Shown one piece after another: positions 44,292 through 52,391 of a DNA stretch of 64,000 nt; within the stretch, counting starts at the first letter, position 1; each line of letters starts with the position of its first letter. The position numbers and the translations under genes were made by a program. The notes under the pieces were generated by a model. The model searched no databases and had not been told where the DNA came from. It saw only the letters and a list, made by a program, of their open reading frames with translations. The DNA comes from Bacillota bacterium (GTDB lineage Bacteria > Bacillota > Clostridia > Acetivibrionales > DTU013): positions 1 to 64,000 of the forward strand of contig JAEYOP010000060.1 of assembly GCA_023411575.1 (NCBI GenBank), written 5' to 3'.

Positions 44292-45989
44292 ATGAGTAAT
44301 GACCTCATTCTAATTGACCAATTGCTAAATCAGAAAAAAATAGAAATTGGGAACGGTATTCCGGAATCAGACTTTTTTGAAATATTTTCTGCGGAACAGA
44401 TTTTAAAGGACTATGATCTTACATATGAAGAAATTGAAGATGGAATTGTGGATAATGGGGGAGATGGAGGGATTGATTCTATTTACTTTTTTGTCAATGA
44501 TTCATTATTTAATGACGATTCCGATTTGGCAAATTTAAAAAGGAATGTAAGGCTTGAATTGATAATTATACAATCAAAAAATGTTACAGGATTTAGTGAA
44601 TCTGCAATTGAGAAACTTATAAGTTCAATGAGAGATTTACTCGATTTAAATAAATCCATACATAGTCTCAAGCAGGTATATATAAAAAAACTTCTTGATA
44701 AAATAGAAGATTTTAGAAAAACGTATATTGCATTAACGTCAAAATTTCCGGAATTATCAATTTCAATTTATTACGCAAGTAAAGCGACAGAGGTACATCC
44801 TAATGTCTCGAGAAAAGTTGACATTCTTAAAGAAACAGTAGCATCTTTCTTTAATCCATGTAATACTACTTTCGAATTTGTTGGCGCCAGTAAATTATTA
44901 TCCCTTGCAAGGAAGTCACCAAGCAGAGCGCATCAATTGAAGTTGTCAGAAAATCCAATATCCACGGGTCAGGTCGGCTTTGTTTGTTTAGTTAATTTAA
45001 AAGATTATTATTCATTTATTACAGATGAATATGGTAAACTGAAAAAAGCAATATTCGAAGGTAACGTAAGAGATTATCAAGGCAAAACAGATGTTAATGA
45101 ATACATATCATTTACCCTCAATAATCCTAATCAAGAAGATTTTTGGTGGTTAAATAACGGCATATCAATAATATCAGGAAAAGCCACTCTTAGTGGAAAA
45201 ACGCTTACCATCGAGGATCCAGAGGTAGTAAATGGTTTACAAACATCAACTGAAATTTACAAACATTTTTCCAATGTTGATTTTTCTATCGTTGAAGAGA
45301 AACGCAATATCCTTGTGAGGGTTATTGTTCCCGAAGTTGAATCAAGCAGAGATAGAGTTATAAAAGCTACGAATAGTCAGACTGCTATTCCTCCAGCATC
45401 ATTAAGAGCGACCGATAAAATCCACCGAGATATAGAAGAATATCTACATGAACATGGACTTTTTTACGATAGAAGGAAAAATTTCTATAAGAATCAGGGG
45501 AAGCCAATTAAAGATATTATCAGTATAGCATATTTGGCACAAGCAGTATTATCATGTGCCTTGTTTGATCCTAGTGACGCAAGAGCAAGGCCATCCAGTT
45601 TGCTAAAAGAAGATGAGGCATATAATAAAATATTTAATGTCAATTATCCGATCGAAATATATCTTAAATGTATTTCAATAGCTAGAAAGACTGAATCTTT
45701 TCTTAAATCTGATTCATGTACACTTAGTAAATCGGATATTAATAATTTGAGGTTTTATTTGGCAATGGAAGTTGCGTTAAGATTATCTAACTCTCCAAGA
45801 CCACAACTTAAAACCATTGCCAGTATTGATTTAGATAACATTACTGTCGATCTGATGTCATCATGTTTAAGAAAAGTAAGTAGCATTTTTGATGCACTTG
45901 GAGGTACTGACCAAGTAGCAAAAGGTCGAGATTTTACCGCGGCGTTGCTTGAAAAGCATAGAGAAGCATTGCAAAGCCATCACGATTGA
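44292..45989 (+). CDS. AIPR-family protein (abortive infection phage resistance)
   Basis: 565 residues, AT-rich codon use. Central and C-terminal parts match the AIPR family (WWLNNGISIISGKATL, VVNGLQTSTEIYKHF, ATNSQTAIPPASLRATDKIH). The N-terminus carries GGDGGIDSIYFFV (D62) and IIIQSK (Q94, K96), the D-x(n)-(E/Q)xK pattern of PD-(D/E)xK nucleases such as Mrr. That would make it a nuclease effector; inference. AIPR proteins are found in phage-exclusion systems. The ATG at 44292 follows AGGAGG with eight bases between. Confidence 0.82.
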   Translation: MSNDLILIDQLLNQKKIEIGNGIPESDFFEIFSAEQILKDYDLTYEEIEDGIVDNGGDGGIDSIYFFVNDSLFNDDSDLANLKRNVRLELIIIQSKNVTGFSESAIEKLISSMRDLLDLNKSIHSLKQVYIKKLLDKIEDFRKTYIALTSKFPELSISIYYASKATEVHPNVSRKVDILKETVASFFNPCNTTFEFVGASKLLSLARKSPSRAHQLKLSENPISTGQVGFVCLVNLKDYYSFITDEYGKLKKAIFEGNVRDYQGKTDVNEYISFTLNNPNQEDFWWLNNGISIISGKATLSGKTLTIEDPEVVNGLQTSTEIYKHFSNVDFSIVEEKRNILVRVIVPEVESSRDRVIKATNSQTAIPPASLRATDKIHRDIEEYLHEHGLFYDRRKNFYKNQGKPIKDIISIAYLAQAVLSCALFDPSDARARPSSLLKEDEAYNKIFNVNYPIEIYLKCISIARKTESFLKSDSCTLSKSDINNLRFYLAMEVALRLSNSPRPQLKTIASIDLDNITVDLMSSCLRKVSSIFDALGGTDQVAKGRDFTAALLEKHREALQSHHD

Positions 45990-46136
45990 TTTTCAGAATG
46001 ATTCTGCGTTTATGCTCGGGAAGATGACCTCGGAAAAATAAGGTTCGAGTTCGTTGGCGGAATTCGATATCGTGTCATTCAATAAAATTTTAAGCGAGAG
46101 GATTCTATAGTTTATTTTTTTAAGGGAGGATTGAAA

Positions 46137-46994
46137 ATGTCGAATTTAAATGCCGAGGAATATAAAACATTTGAAGGTATCAAGCACATTCGTGAAAACG
46201 GAGCAGAATTTTGGTATGCGCGTGAGCTTGCTGAAGTATTGCAGTATAGTAAATGGGAAAATTTCCAAAAGGTAATTGACCGCGCAATTCTGGCATGTAA
46301 AAACAGTGGATTTTCAGTCTCTGATCATTTTCCTGACGTCAGGAAAACGATAATGATGCCTAAAAATGCGAAAAAGCAAATTGTCGATTTTGAACTCACA
46401 AGATATGCTTGTTACTTGATTGTTCAAAACGGTGATCCCCGAAAAGAAATCATCGCGCTGGGTCAAACTTATTTTGCTATACAGACACGACGTCAGGAAG
46501 TCCAAGATGCCTTTAATCAGCTTGACGAAAACAACAAAAGATTAGTTGCTCGCGGTAATATCAAACAATGGAATCAGCTCCTTGCCGAAGCAGCACATAA
46601 TGCCGGAGTTATTACCGACGAGGAATTTGCAATCTTTCAGAACGCTGGATACATGGGGCTCTATGGCGGCATGACGGTCTCCGATATTCATACGAGAAAA
46701 GGCTTGAAGAAAAACGATAAAATCCTTGATTATATGGGTAGCACAGAGCTGATTGCTAATTTGTTCAGAATTTCGCAGACCGAAGAAAAGCTGAAGCGGG
46801 ATGAGGTTTCTACAGTGGAAGCTGCAAATAATACCCATTACGAGGTCGGTGAAAAAATCCGTAAAGCCATTATTGAAATGGGGGCCACCCTTCCGGAAGA
46901 CCTGCCGGTGCCAGAGAAAAGTATTCAATCCATTGAACGGGAGGAAATCCGCAAGCTCAGAAATTCAAAGAAAAAGCTGATGTTGGATGAATAG
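46137..46994 (+). CDS. dinD: DNA-damage-inducible protein D (BRO-N domain)
   Basis: 285 residues matching DinD. The N-terminal BRO-N-like domain has FWYARELAEVLQYSKWENFQKVIDRA and the C-terminal DinD region LNEAAHNAGVITDEEFAIFQNAGYMGLYGG-like sequence and DIHTRKGLKK. In Escherichia coli DinD binds and inhibits RecA filaments. An ORF start at 46131 is a TTG; ATG 46137 after GGGAGGATTGAAA is preferred. A LexA box was looked for and not clearly seen. Paired here with AIPR in the same island. Confidence 0.9.
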   Translation: MSNLNAEEYKTFEGIKHIRENGAEFWYARELAEVLQYSKWENFQKVIDRAILACKNSGFSVSDHFPDVRKTIMMPKNAKKQIVDFELTRYACYLIVQNGDPRKEIIALGQTYFAIQTRRQEVQDAFNQLDENNKRLVARGNIKQWNQLLAEAAHNAGVITDEEFAIFQNAGYMGLYGGMTVSDIHTRKGLKKNDKILDYMGSTELIANLFRISQTEEKLKRDEVSTVEAANNTHYEVGEKIRKAIIEMGATLPEDLPVPEKSIQSIEREEIRKLRNSKKKLMLDE

Positions 46995-47058
46995 GTAAAT
47001 ATGCAATAATGGCGAAATGCCTTAATATACAAAAAAATAATAAAAGGAGGGAAAAACA

Positions 47059-47208
47059 ATGGCTGTAGAACACATTCCGACAGGAGAAGTCCATGCGGGT
47101 GTCAAAGGTGGCAAAACTGGCTGCGGAGTAGACACAACAAAGATCAGCGATCATTGGCAGAATACGAGCAAAGCAATTACATGCGATAAAAATGGGTGTA
47201 AGAATTAA
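47059..47208 (+). CDS. 49-residue Cys-containing small protein
   Basis: A clear ribosome site (AAAAGGAGGG, eight bases upstream) leads into a 49-codon frame. The protein is MAVEHIPTGEVHAGVKGG, then KTGCGVDTTKISDHWQN, then AITCDKNGCKN. Three Cys, spaced C-x19-C-x4-C, could bind zinc. Too short to have been predicted by most length cut-offs. Located 64 bases after dinD and most likely co-transcribed. I do not recognise the family; it may be a partner or antitoxin-like regulator of DinD. Confidence 0.7.
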   Translation: MAVEHIPTGEVHAGVKGGKTGCGVDTTKISDHWQNTSKAITCDKNGCKN

Positions 47209-47275
47209 TCAGGTATCATACGTTTAAACCTGTCGATTTCGAAGGGTTAAACATACTACCTTACGAACAACCAGC

Positions 47276-47307
47276 GGTCGCCGGTTCGAATCCGGCAATT
47301 GGCTCCA
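47276..47307. repeat. attR: 32-bp copy of the tRNA-Thr 3' end
   Basis: Identical to 43393-43424, including the CCA end; the base before the repeat differs (C at 47275, A at 43392). The copy is not part of a complete tRNA. Confidence 0.92.
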
Positions 47308-47352
47308 ACAGAAATCCTATAAGCTTAAGGCTTGTAGGATTTCTGTTTTTTT
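47308..47352 (+). terminator. Original terminator of tRNA-Thr
   Basis: ACAGAAATCCTA-AAGC pairs with GGCTTGTAGGATTTCTGT and ends in TTTTTTT, immediately after the attR copy of the tRNA end. Confidence 0.9.
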
Positions 47353-47450
47353 GAATTCACGAGAATTTACTGCATAAAGAAGAGACAGGAACATGCAAGG
47401 CTTTTCAAAAATAGAATAGTACAGAAAGCAATCTATTTTGGAGACGCAGC

Positions 47451-48321
47451 ATGATAGGGACTAGAGTAACGGAGGAATACGGGTATACGGAAACCCAGAA
47501 AAACAACTGGTACATGGAAGGACGGGTTCCGTCCAATACGATGTATGTTCCGGTGAACTTTGATCTAAACCGGAGCCGTGGTTACGATCCGATTCCAGGC
47601 AGGCAGCCTGCGGCAATGGTGAACGATACCATATACGTAGTAGAGGATTACCAGGCAGAGGCCCATTCTGACAGACAGCCAGATATTTGTGGACAAAAAC
47701 AATAAAATAAAGGTGTTCAGTACGGCAACAGGCGCGCTATTAAAGGAGTTTCTGCCCTACCAGCTTGTGCCGAACGGCAAATATCAATTCGCACTGCTCA
47801 TGCTCGGCGGAGACCGAATGGTTGTCCAAAGCTATGATGGCGCCTGCTACCTGATAAGCTCGGACGCCCTTCTCAAGGTTCAATATGTTATTCAGGCAGG
47901 GGATACACTCAGCAAAATTGCTACACAATTTAATACATCAGTACAGTATCTGGTTTTGCTCAATCTGCTTGATATCAATGCAATTCTTTATATCGGGCAA
48001 AAAATATGGGTCCCTCAGATAGTTGAAGCCGGCTATATTCAATATACAGTCAGGCCGGGAGATACTCTATATCGAATTGCACAAGCGAATAATACTACAG
48101 TGGATGCCATCGCTTCTCTTAACAGCATAACGAATGTAAATAACATTTATCCCGGACAAATCTTGAAAATACCTGTACAAATCATTCATACCGTTATGCC
48201 CGGTGAGAGTCTGTGGCTGATAGCTGCCAGATACAATGTGCCAATGCAGGAGATCATACGAAGAAACGGGATTACTAATCCGAATATGCTTTACGTAGGC
48301 CAGAAGCTGATCATAAAATAG
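47451..48321 (+). pseudogene. Frameshifted LysM-repeat protein
   Basis: From ATG 47451 (GGAGACGCAGC upstream) the first frame runs through FDLNRSRGYDPIPGR and TIYVVEDYQ, then breaks between about 47644 and 47700. The second frame resumes PILTDSQIFVDKNNKIKVF and continues to 48321 with three LysM modules (IQAGDTLSKIATQFNTSVQ; VRPGDTLYRIAQANNTTVD; VMPGESLWLIAARYNVPMQ) after a short beta-strand region resembling a WD-like repeat. Peptidoglycan binding is expected of the intact protein. A single-base error or true mutation would explain the break. Confidence 0.75.
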
Positions 48322-48409
48322 GAATGGAGTCAACACCGCGCTTATACCGCATTATACCATAAAAAATGGGATGTTTATCATAATCGGGGTAGCGTAATTA
48401 ACAGGCTTC

Positions 48410-48455
48410 AGACAAGACATGCTTTTCCGCCAAGGGGAAGGTATGTCTTTTGTTA
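48410..48455 (+). terminator. Terminator upstream of the GNAT gene
   Basis: GACAAGACATGCTT-CC pairs with GG-GAAGGTATGTCTTTTG around a GCCAA loop. The 229 bases between the LysM gene and the GNAT contain nothing else supportable. Confidence 0.7.
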
Positions 48456-48551
48456 TGTGGAAAGGCGTGGTATTATGAATTCATAGTTTATTACATCATG
48501 GAGACAAACAGAATTTATCTGTTGGTTGGAATGCAATTTATGGAGGAGTTT

Positions 48552-49055
48552 ATGATAACAACAGAAAGATTAGTGATAAAACCTTATTCTGATGAAGATC
48601 AAGAGGATATGGTACTATTGTTAATGAATGAGAAGGTTAAGGAATCCTACGTAATTCCTGATTTTAACACTAGAGATGAAGCGATCTCCATGTTTAAGAA
48701 AATTCAGAAGCTTTCTTATTCAGGGGACCATTATGAATTTGGTGTTTATAAGAATAATCAACTAATTGGCTGGGTAAACGATGTCTATAAAGATACAGTT
48801 AAGATCGAATTGGGTTATGTCATTCATCCGGATTATCATAATAATGGTTATGCAACAGAAGTGCTAAAAGCAGTCATTGAAGATATATTCTCAAGAGGAT
48901 TCAATGAGGTCATCACAGGAGCTTTCGAAACCAACAAACCAAGTATTAGGGTGATGGAAAAATGCGGAATGAAACAAATAGATCAAGAAGAAGATATGGT
49001 TTATCAGGGTAGATTACAGCATTGCGTTTATTATGCAATTAAAAGAGAGGGATAA
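48552..49055 (+). CDS. GNAT-family N-acetyltransferase
   Basis: 167 residues of the RimJ/RimL type: TTERLVIKPYSDEDQED, IELGYVIHPDYHNNGYATEVLKAVI with the acetyl-CoA loop, and NKPSIRVMEKCGMKQ. It acetylates a small molecule or protein N-terminus; the substrate cannot be told. ATG 48552 has ATGGAGGAG upstream; the frame opens further 5' (48450) without a ribosome site. AT-rich codon use. Confidence 0.88.
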   Translation: MITTERLVIKPYSDEDQEDMVLLLMNEKVKESYVIPDFNTRDEAISMFKKIQKLSYSGDHYEFGVYKNNQLIGWVNDVYKDTVKIELGYVIHPDYHNNGYATEVLKAVIEDIFSRGFNEVITGAFETNKPSIRVMEKCGMKQIDQEEDMVYQGRLQHCVYYAIKREG

Positions 49056-49105
49056 ATTCCGCTTTGTCGATCAATCTGTGAATACCCCATATATCGCATA
49101 AAAAT

Positions 49106-49137
49106 AAAAGGCCCTTAATGGAGCCTTTTAAAAATTT
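49106..49137. terminator. Bidirectional terminator between GNAT and the GH43 gene
   Basis: AAAAGGCCC-TTAAT-GGAGCCTTTT, followed by A/T tracts on both sides. Confidence 0.8.
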
Positions 49138-49172
49138 TTTTCATTGTTACATCCGGTGACAATTTTTCCTTC

Positions 49173-50048
49173 TCAACGTACAACTTCCAACCCTTCCTCG
49201 GTTTCCTTGAGCTCCGCAAAAAGCGCCCGTTCGTTCGGCGTGTCGTTGGGGGAATGGATGGAAAGCAACAGCCGGCCGTCATAGGAGGGGAAAATCATGC
49301 CGTGACCGCCGTCCTTGTCGAAAAGGGGTTTATCGGCTTGCTTCCACGGTCCCTCTATTTCACCTGTGGCCGAAACGGCGTAGGCTATGCAATAGCCTTG
49401 TTTTCCCATGCAGGACCATAATAGCAGCAGTTTCCCGTTTTTCATGCGGTACATATTGCAGCCGTCCGTGACGAAGCCGCGTATATTATTGCTCGGGGAG
49501 TATACTTCGGTGCTCCAATATGCATCCGTCGAGTGGAACAAGGTTACAGGCTCGGTTATGATTTTTGTCAGGTCATCCGAAAGGCGCGCCGCACACACCG
49601 TTCCGTCGCCTATTTGCACCCACTCGTGGCAAAAGACGATCCAGGGCTTTCTATCCTTATCGACATAGAACGTTCCGTCCAGGCACATCCAGTCCTTAGG
49701 CGTCACCGCGCCTTGAGAGTGGGGGTGATAGGGGCCTTCGGGCCTTTCCGCTCTCAGTATCGCCGTGCCGCGCTTGTAGCCCTTTCCGATGAAGGAAGCG
49801 AACATATAAAACGCGCCGCTGTACTCGTAAACTTCAGGCGCCCAAAAGTTGTCCGTTCCCCAAAACCCTTCGGGGGGCCGGAACGCGGGTATGGGGCCGC
49901 TCCAATCCTCAAGGCTGCTGCTTACGTATACGTCAAAACCCGTACCCGGGCCGTGCCAGATGTTCTTGTCGGTAGAACCGAACATATAGTATTGGTTGGC
50001 GTATTTCAATATGAAGGGGTCGCGTATTTGGATTTTGCTTGTATGCAT
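49173..50048 (-). CDS. Glycoside hydrolase family 43-like five-bladed propeller enzyme
   Basis: 291 residues, no signal peptide, so probably cytosolic. GH43 motifs: IQIRDPFILKYANQYYMFGS with the first catalytic acid (D9), FWAPEVYEYSGAFYMFAS, DGTFYVDKDRKPWIVF, and WSTEVYSPSNN. Members cleave alpha-L-arabinofuranosides, beta-xylosides or related linkages; the precise substrate is not determinable. One base separates it from the GH4 gene upstream, so it is the second gene of that operon. Confidence 0.85.
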   Translation of the reverse strand: MHTSKIQIRDPFILKYANQYYMFGSTDKNIWHGPGTGFDVYVSSSLEDWSGPIPAFRPPEGFWGTDNFWAPEVYEYSGAFYMFASFIGKGYKRGTAILRAERPEGPYHPHSQGAVTPKDWMCLDGTFYVDKDRKPWIVFCHEWVQIGDGTVCAARLSDDLTKIITEPVTLFHSTDAYWSTEVYSPSNNIRGFVTDGCNMYRMKNGKLLLLWSCMGKQGYCIAYAVSATGEIEGPWKQADKPLFDKDGGHGMIFPSYDGRLLLSIHSPNDTPNERALFAELKETEEGLEVVR

Positions 50049-50049
50049 T

Positions 50050-51423
50050 TTACTTCCACCCTCTCGGCAAATAGTTTAAGGTGTTTTTTATCATATCGTC
50101 AGCCAGGGTGCGCAGCTTTATACCGCTTATCCGTCTGTACAAAAGGGGGTCCCGCTCGAAAGCCTCGTAAAGACTGTTTCTGTCGCAGTTTAGCGCCGCG
50201 TTCAGTATAACGGCCTGGTTCTCGGCATGCGGCGCAGTAAGCTTAAAGACGCCGTCCGAAAGAGCGCCTGCGTGGACGGGCCGAACGTCGTCCAGCGAAA
50301 AGACGGCGTTGGTTTCCACGACGGTTTCTTTGGGCAGGTTGGCTATTTGTCCGCCGTAATTGGGCAGATTTACGTTGCTGACCATTCTTCCCGCGCCGCT
50401 GAGCGCTTTCAGGATCGCCACGCCTTCTTCGCCGGAAGAGCGCAGGGGCATTTTAATTTCACCGGAAACAAGTTTGGCGCTTTTTTCAAGCCTGCGCTTC
50501 AAGTCGTCCTCGCGCCAGTCCGCGGTTGTAAGGTAAAAACCCCAGCGCCGCGCCGTTTCCACGTCTTTCAGATACTCGCCGCCGGGCATGAATTCCGCCA
50601 GATGCCTGTCGCCTGCCGCCGCAATCCAACCGAACCGTTTAAACAAATCAAACTTAACCCGGTGTGTGCACGTGAAGCATTGATCCGGCAAGTCCGCCTC
50701 GCTGCTGTTGAACCCCGTTTCGTAGAATTCCTCCGAAAACCCGCGGTACATGTCCATAAGGTCATAGCCTTTGTAGGAAGCCTTGCTGAACCAGGTAAAA
50801 TGATTCAGCCCCAAAACATTGACCTCTATGTCATGCCTTTTTACGCCGTCCATGCCCAGTTTGTGCGCGACCATGGCCGCCAGAAGCTCCTGGGTTCCAA
50901 AAACCTCATGGCAGCACCCGAGGGCTTTTATTTCGGGGAAAACGTGGTATAATGTCCTTAGGCAAAGCGCCAGGGGGTTGGTATAGTTTATGACCCACGC
51001 ATCCGGCGCGTAACTGCGGATCGCTTCCGCAAACTCCGCGAACATGGGCAGGGTGCGCATGGCGCGTATGATACCGCCGGGGCCGGTCGTATCGCCGACG
51101 GACTGGTAAACCCCCAGTCTTTCCGGGAGATGGACGTCAGAACGCATTTCCGCAAAGGTGCCGGGAAGGATGGAGATGATTACAAAATCAACGCCGTCAA
51201 GCGCTTCCGGCAGGGTTTCGCAGGCGGCATAGCGCCAATTTCCCGGCAGGCTGCCGCCGATGGTCTGATTATGGCGGGCCGCTTCGCGGTCTATATCATA
51301 AAGGCGGATTTCACCGCCCGCGTCCTTGTCCAGCGCAAGGTCCGTCATGAACGTCCATGCCCAGGCACGCGAGCCGCCGCCTATATAGGCGATTTTAAGA
51401 TTGCCGATTTCCTTTTTTTTCAT
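50050..51423 (-). CDS. GH4-family NAD-dependent glycosidase
   Basis: 457 residues of the NAD+/Mn2+-dependent GH4 family. N-terminal Rossmann IAYIGGGSRAW, GDTTGPGGIIRAMRT, INYTNP, the metal motif GCCHEVFG and NVLGLNHFTWF. In this family the C-H-E-V pattern has been linked to alpha-glucosidases and alpha-glucuronidases, CHSV to alpha-galactosidases. Intracellular action on an imported oligosaccharide is expected. AAAGGTGATC in front of the ATG. Divergent from the AraC-type gene over an 82-base gap. Confidence 0.9.
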   Translation of the reverse strand: MKKKEIGNLKIAYIGGGSRAWAWTFMTDLALDKDAGGEIRLYDIDREAARHNQTIGGSLPGNWRYAACETLPEALDGVDFVIISILPGTFAEMRSDVHLPERLGVYQSVGDTTGPGGIIRAMRTLPMFAEFAEAIRSYAPDAWVINYTNPLALCLRTLYHVFPEIKALGCCHEVFGTQELLAAMVAHKLGMDGVKRHDIEVNVLGLNHFTWFSKASYKGYDLMDMYRGFSEEFYETGFNSSEADLPDQCFTCTHRVKFDLFKRFGWIAAAGDRHLAEFMPGGEYLKDVETARRWGFYLTTADWREDDLKRRLEKSAKLVSGEIKMPLRSSGEEGVAILKALSGAGRMVSNVNLPNYGGQIANLPKETVVETNAVFSLDDVRPVHAGALSDGVFKLTAPHAENQAVILNAALNCDRNSLYEAFERDPLLYRRISGIKLRTLADDMIKNTLNYLPRGWK

Positions 51424-51447
51424 AGCAGATCACCTTTCTTTAAAGTT

Positions 51448-51471
51448 AGTGGTTAAAGCTGGTGGTTAAAG
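51448..51471. promoter_or_regulatory. Direct repeats in the GH4/AraC divergent gap
   Basis: AGTGGTTAAAG at 51448-51458 and GGTGGTTAAAG at 51461-51471, a 13-base period. A plausible operator for the AraC-type regulator that is transcribed rightward from this gap. Confidence 0.5.
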
Positions 51472-51505
51472 GCAATAGTGTTTATGAACCGGTTGGGGAG
51501 GCTTT

Positions 51506-52390
51506 ATGAACAGAACCGTATTCGAATGCGTGCTTGACGGCATAACGCTGGAACGGGTGGTCCGCAGCGAAGGACTTGTCATGCAGGACATGCACTTTCA
51601 CCCCGAATTTGAAATTTATTATATGTTCAACGGCGAACGGTATTATTTTATTGAAAACAAAACGTACCGCGTCCGCAAAGGCAGTCTTGTCCTCATCGAT
51701 TCCATGCACATACACAAAACCAGCGAACTGGATAAAAATTTTCACGACCGCTTTTTGATCGAGCTGAATGCCGAACCCTTTTCCTCCTTTTTCCGCAACA
51801 TCAGCGGCATGAGCCTGGCGGAGTTTTTTGCCAGGTATTCCTGCGTACTGGAGCTGGACGAGCAAACCCAGGCCTGGATAGAACGCCGCTTCAACGATAT
51901 TGTGGAGGAAGCGGAAAAAAAGCTGGACAACTACTCCGTTCTTATCATGATGAAAATAACGGAAATACTGCTTTTTGTCCGTCGTTTCCATTGCGACGGG
52001 TTTATTCCGCAGAACCTTTCCATGTCCGACAAAGCGAAGCATCGAATGATCAACGAAATTGCGGCCTTCATCACACAAGGCGAGGTCAGGGTAAAATCGC
52101 TGGACGACATAAGCCGCCGCTTTTTCATAAGCAAAAGCTATCTCTGCCGCATTTTCAAAGAGGTCACGGGGTTTACCGTACAGGACTACGTAAATATCCA
52201 TTGCGTAAAGAAAGCACAGCAGCTTTTGGAGCAGAACGACCTGAGCGTAGCCGATATCTCCGAAAGCCTGGGGTATAACAGTGTGACCTACTTCGAGCGT
52301 GTTTTCAAAAAGTATACGGAAACCACGCCGCTGAAATACCGGAAAAAACTGCGCATCATCAAGCAAAAAGTACGCAATAAGCAACAATAA
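51506..52390 (+). CDS. AraC-family transcriptional regulator with cupin domain
   Basis: 294 residues. The N-terminal cupin-like ligand domain has DMHFHPEFEIYYMFNGERYYFIEN and LVLIDSMHIHKTSE; the C-terminal double HTH has SLDDISRRFFISKSYLCRIFKEVTG and VADISESLGYNSVTYFERVFKKYTETTPLKYRKK. It is the only regulator in the 49-58 kb sugar locus, sits between the two hydrolase groups and ends one base from the convergent six-hairpin gene. Most likely it activates both groups in response to a sugar. Confidence 0.9.
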   Translation: MNRTVFECVLDGITLERVVRSEGLVMQDMHFHPEFEIYYMFNGERYYFIENKTYRVRKGSLVLIDSMHIHKTSELDKNFHDRFLIELNAEPFSSFFRNISGMSLAEFFARYSCVLELDEQTQAWIERRFNDIVEEAEKKLDNYSVLIMMKITEILLFVRRFHCDGFIPQNLSMSDKAKHRMINEIAAFITQGEVRVKSLDDISRRFFISKSYLCRIFKEVTGFTVQDYVNIHCVKKAQQLLEQNDLSVADISESLGYNSVTYFERVFKKYTETTPLKYRKKLRIIKQKVRNKQQ

Positions 52391-52391
52391 C

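Larger units (their letters stand above)
43393..47307. mobile_element. Genomic island integrated at tRNA-Thr(CGT), 3.9 kb
   Basis: The 3' 32 bases of tRNA-Thr at 43393-43424 are repeated exactly at 47276-47307. Between them lie a broken tyrosine recombinase, a phage-like ORF, AIPR, dinD and a 49-codon gene. Composition is AT-rich compared with both flanks. The second repeat is followed by a tRNA-style terminator (47308-47352), which is probably the original one. The element can no longer excise by its own recombinase. Confidence 0.88.

Noticed and set aside
45990..46136. Possible short peptide (FEFVGGIRYRVI) between AIPR and dinD
   Set aside because: No start codon with a ribosome site; it may be a tail of a lost gene but cannot be supported.
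49533..50210. Plus-strand frame over the GH43 gene
   Set aside because: Shadow of the minus-strand glycosidase; low-complexity reverse translation with no start signal.
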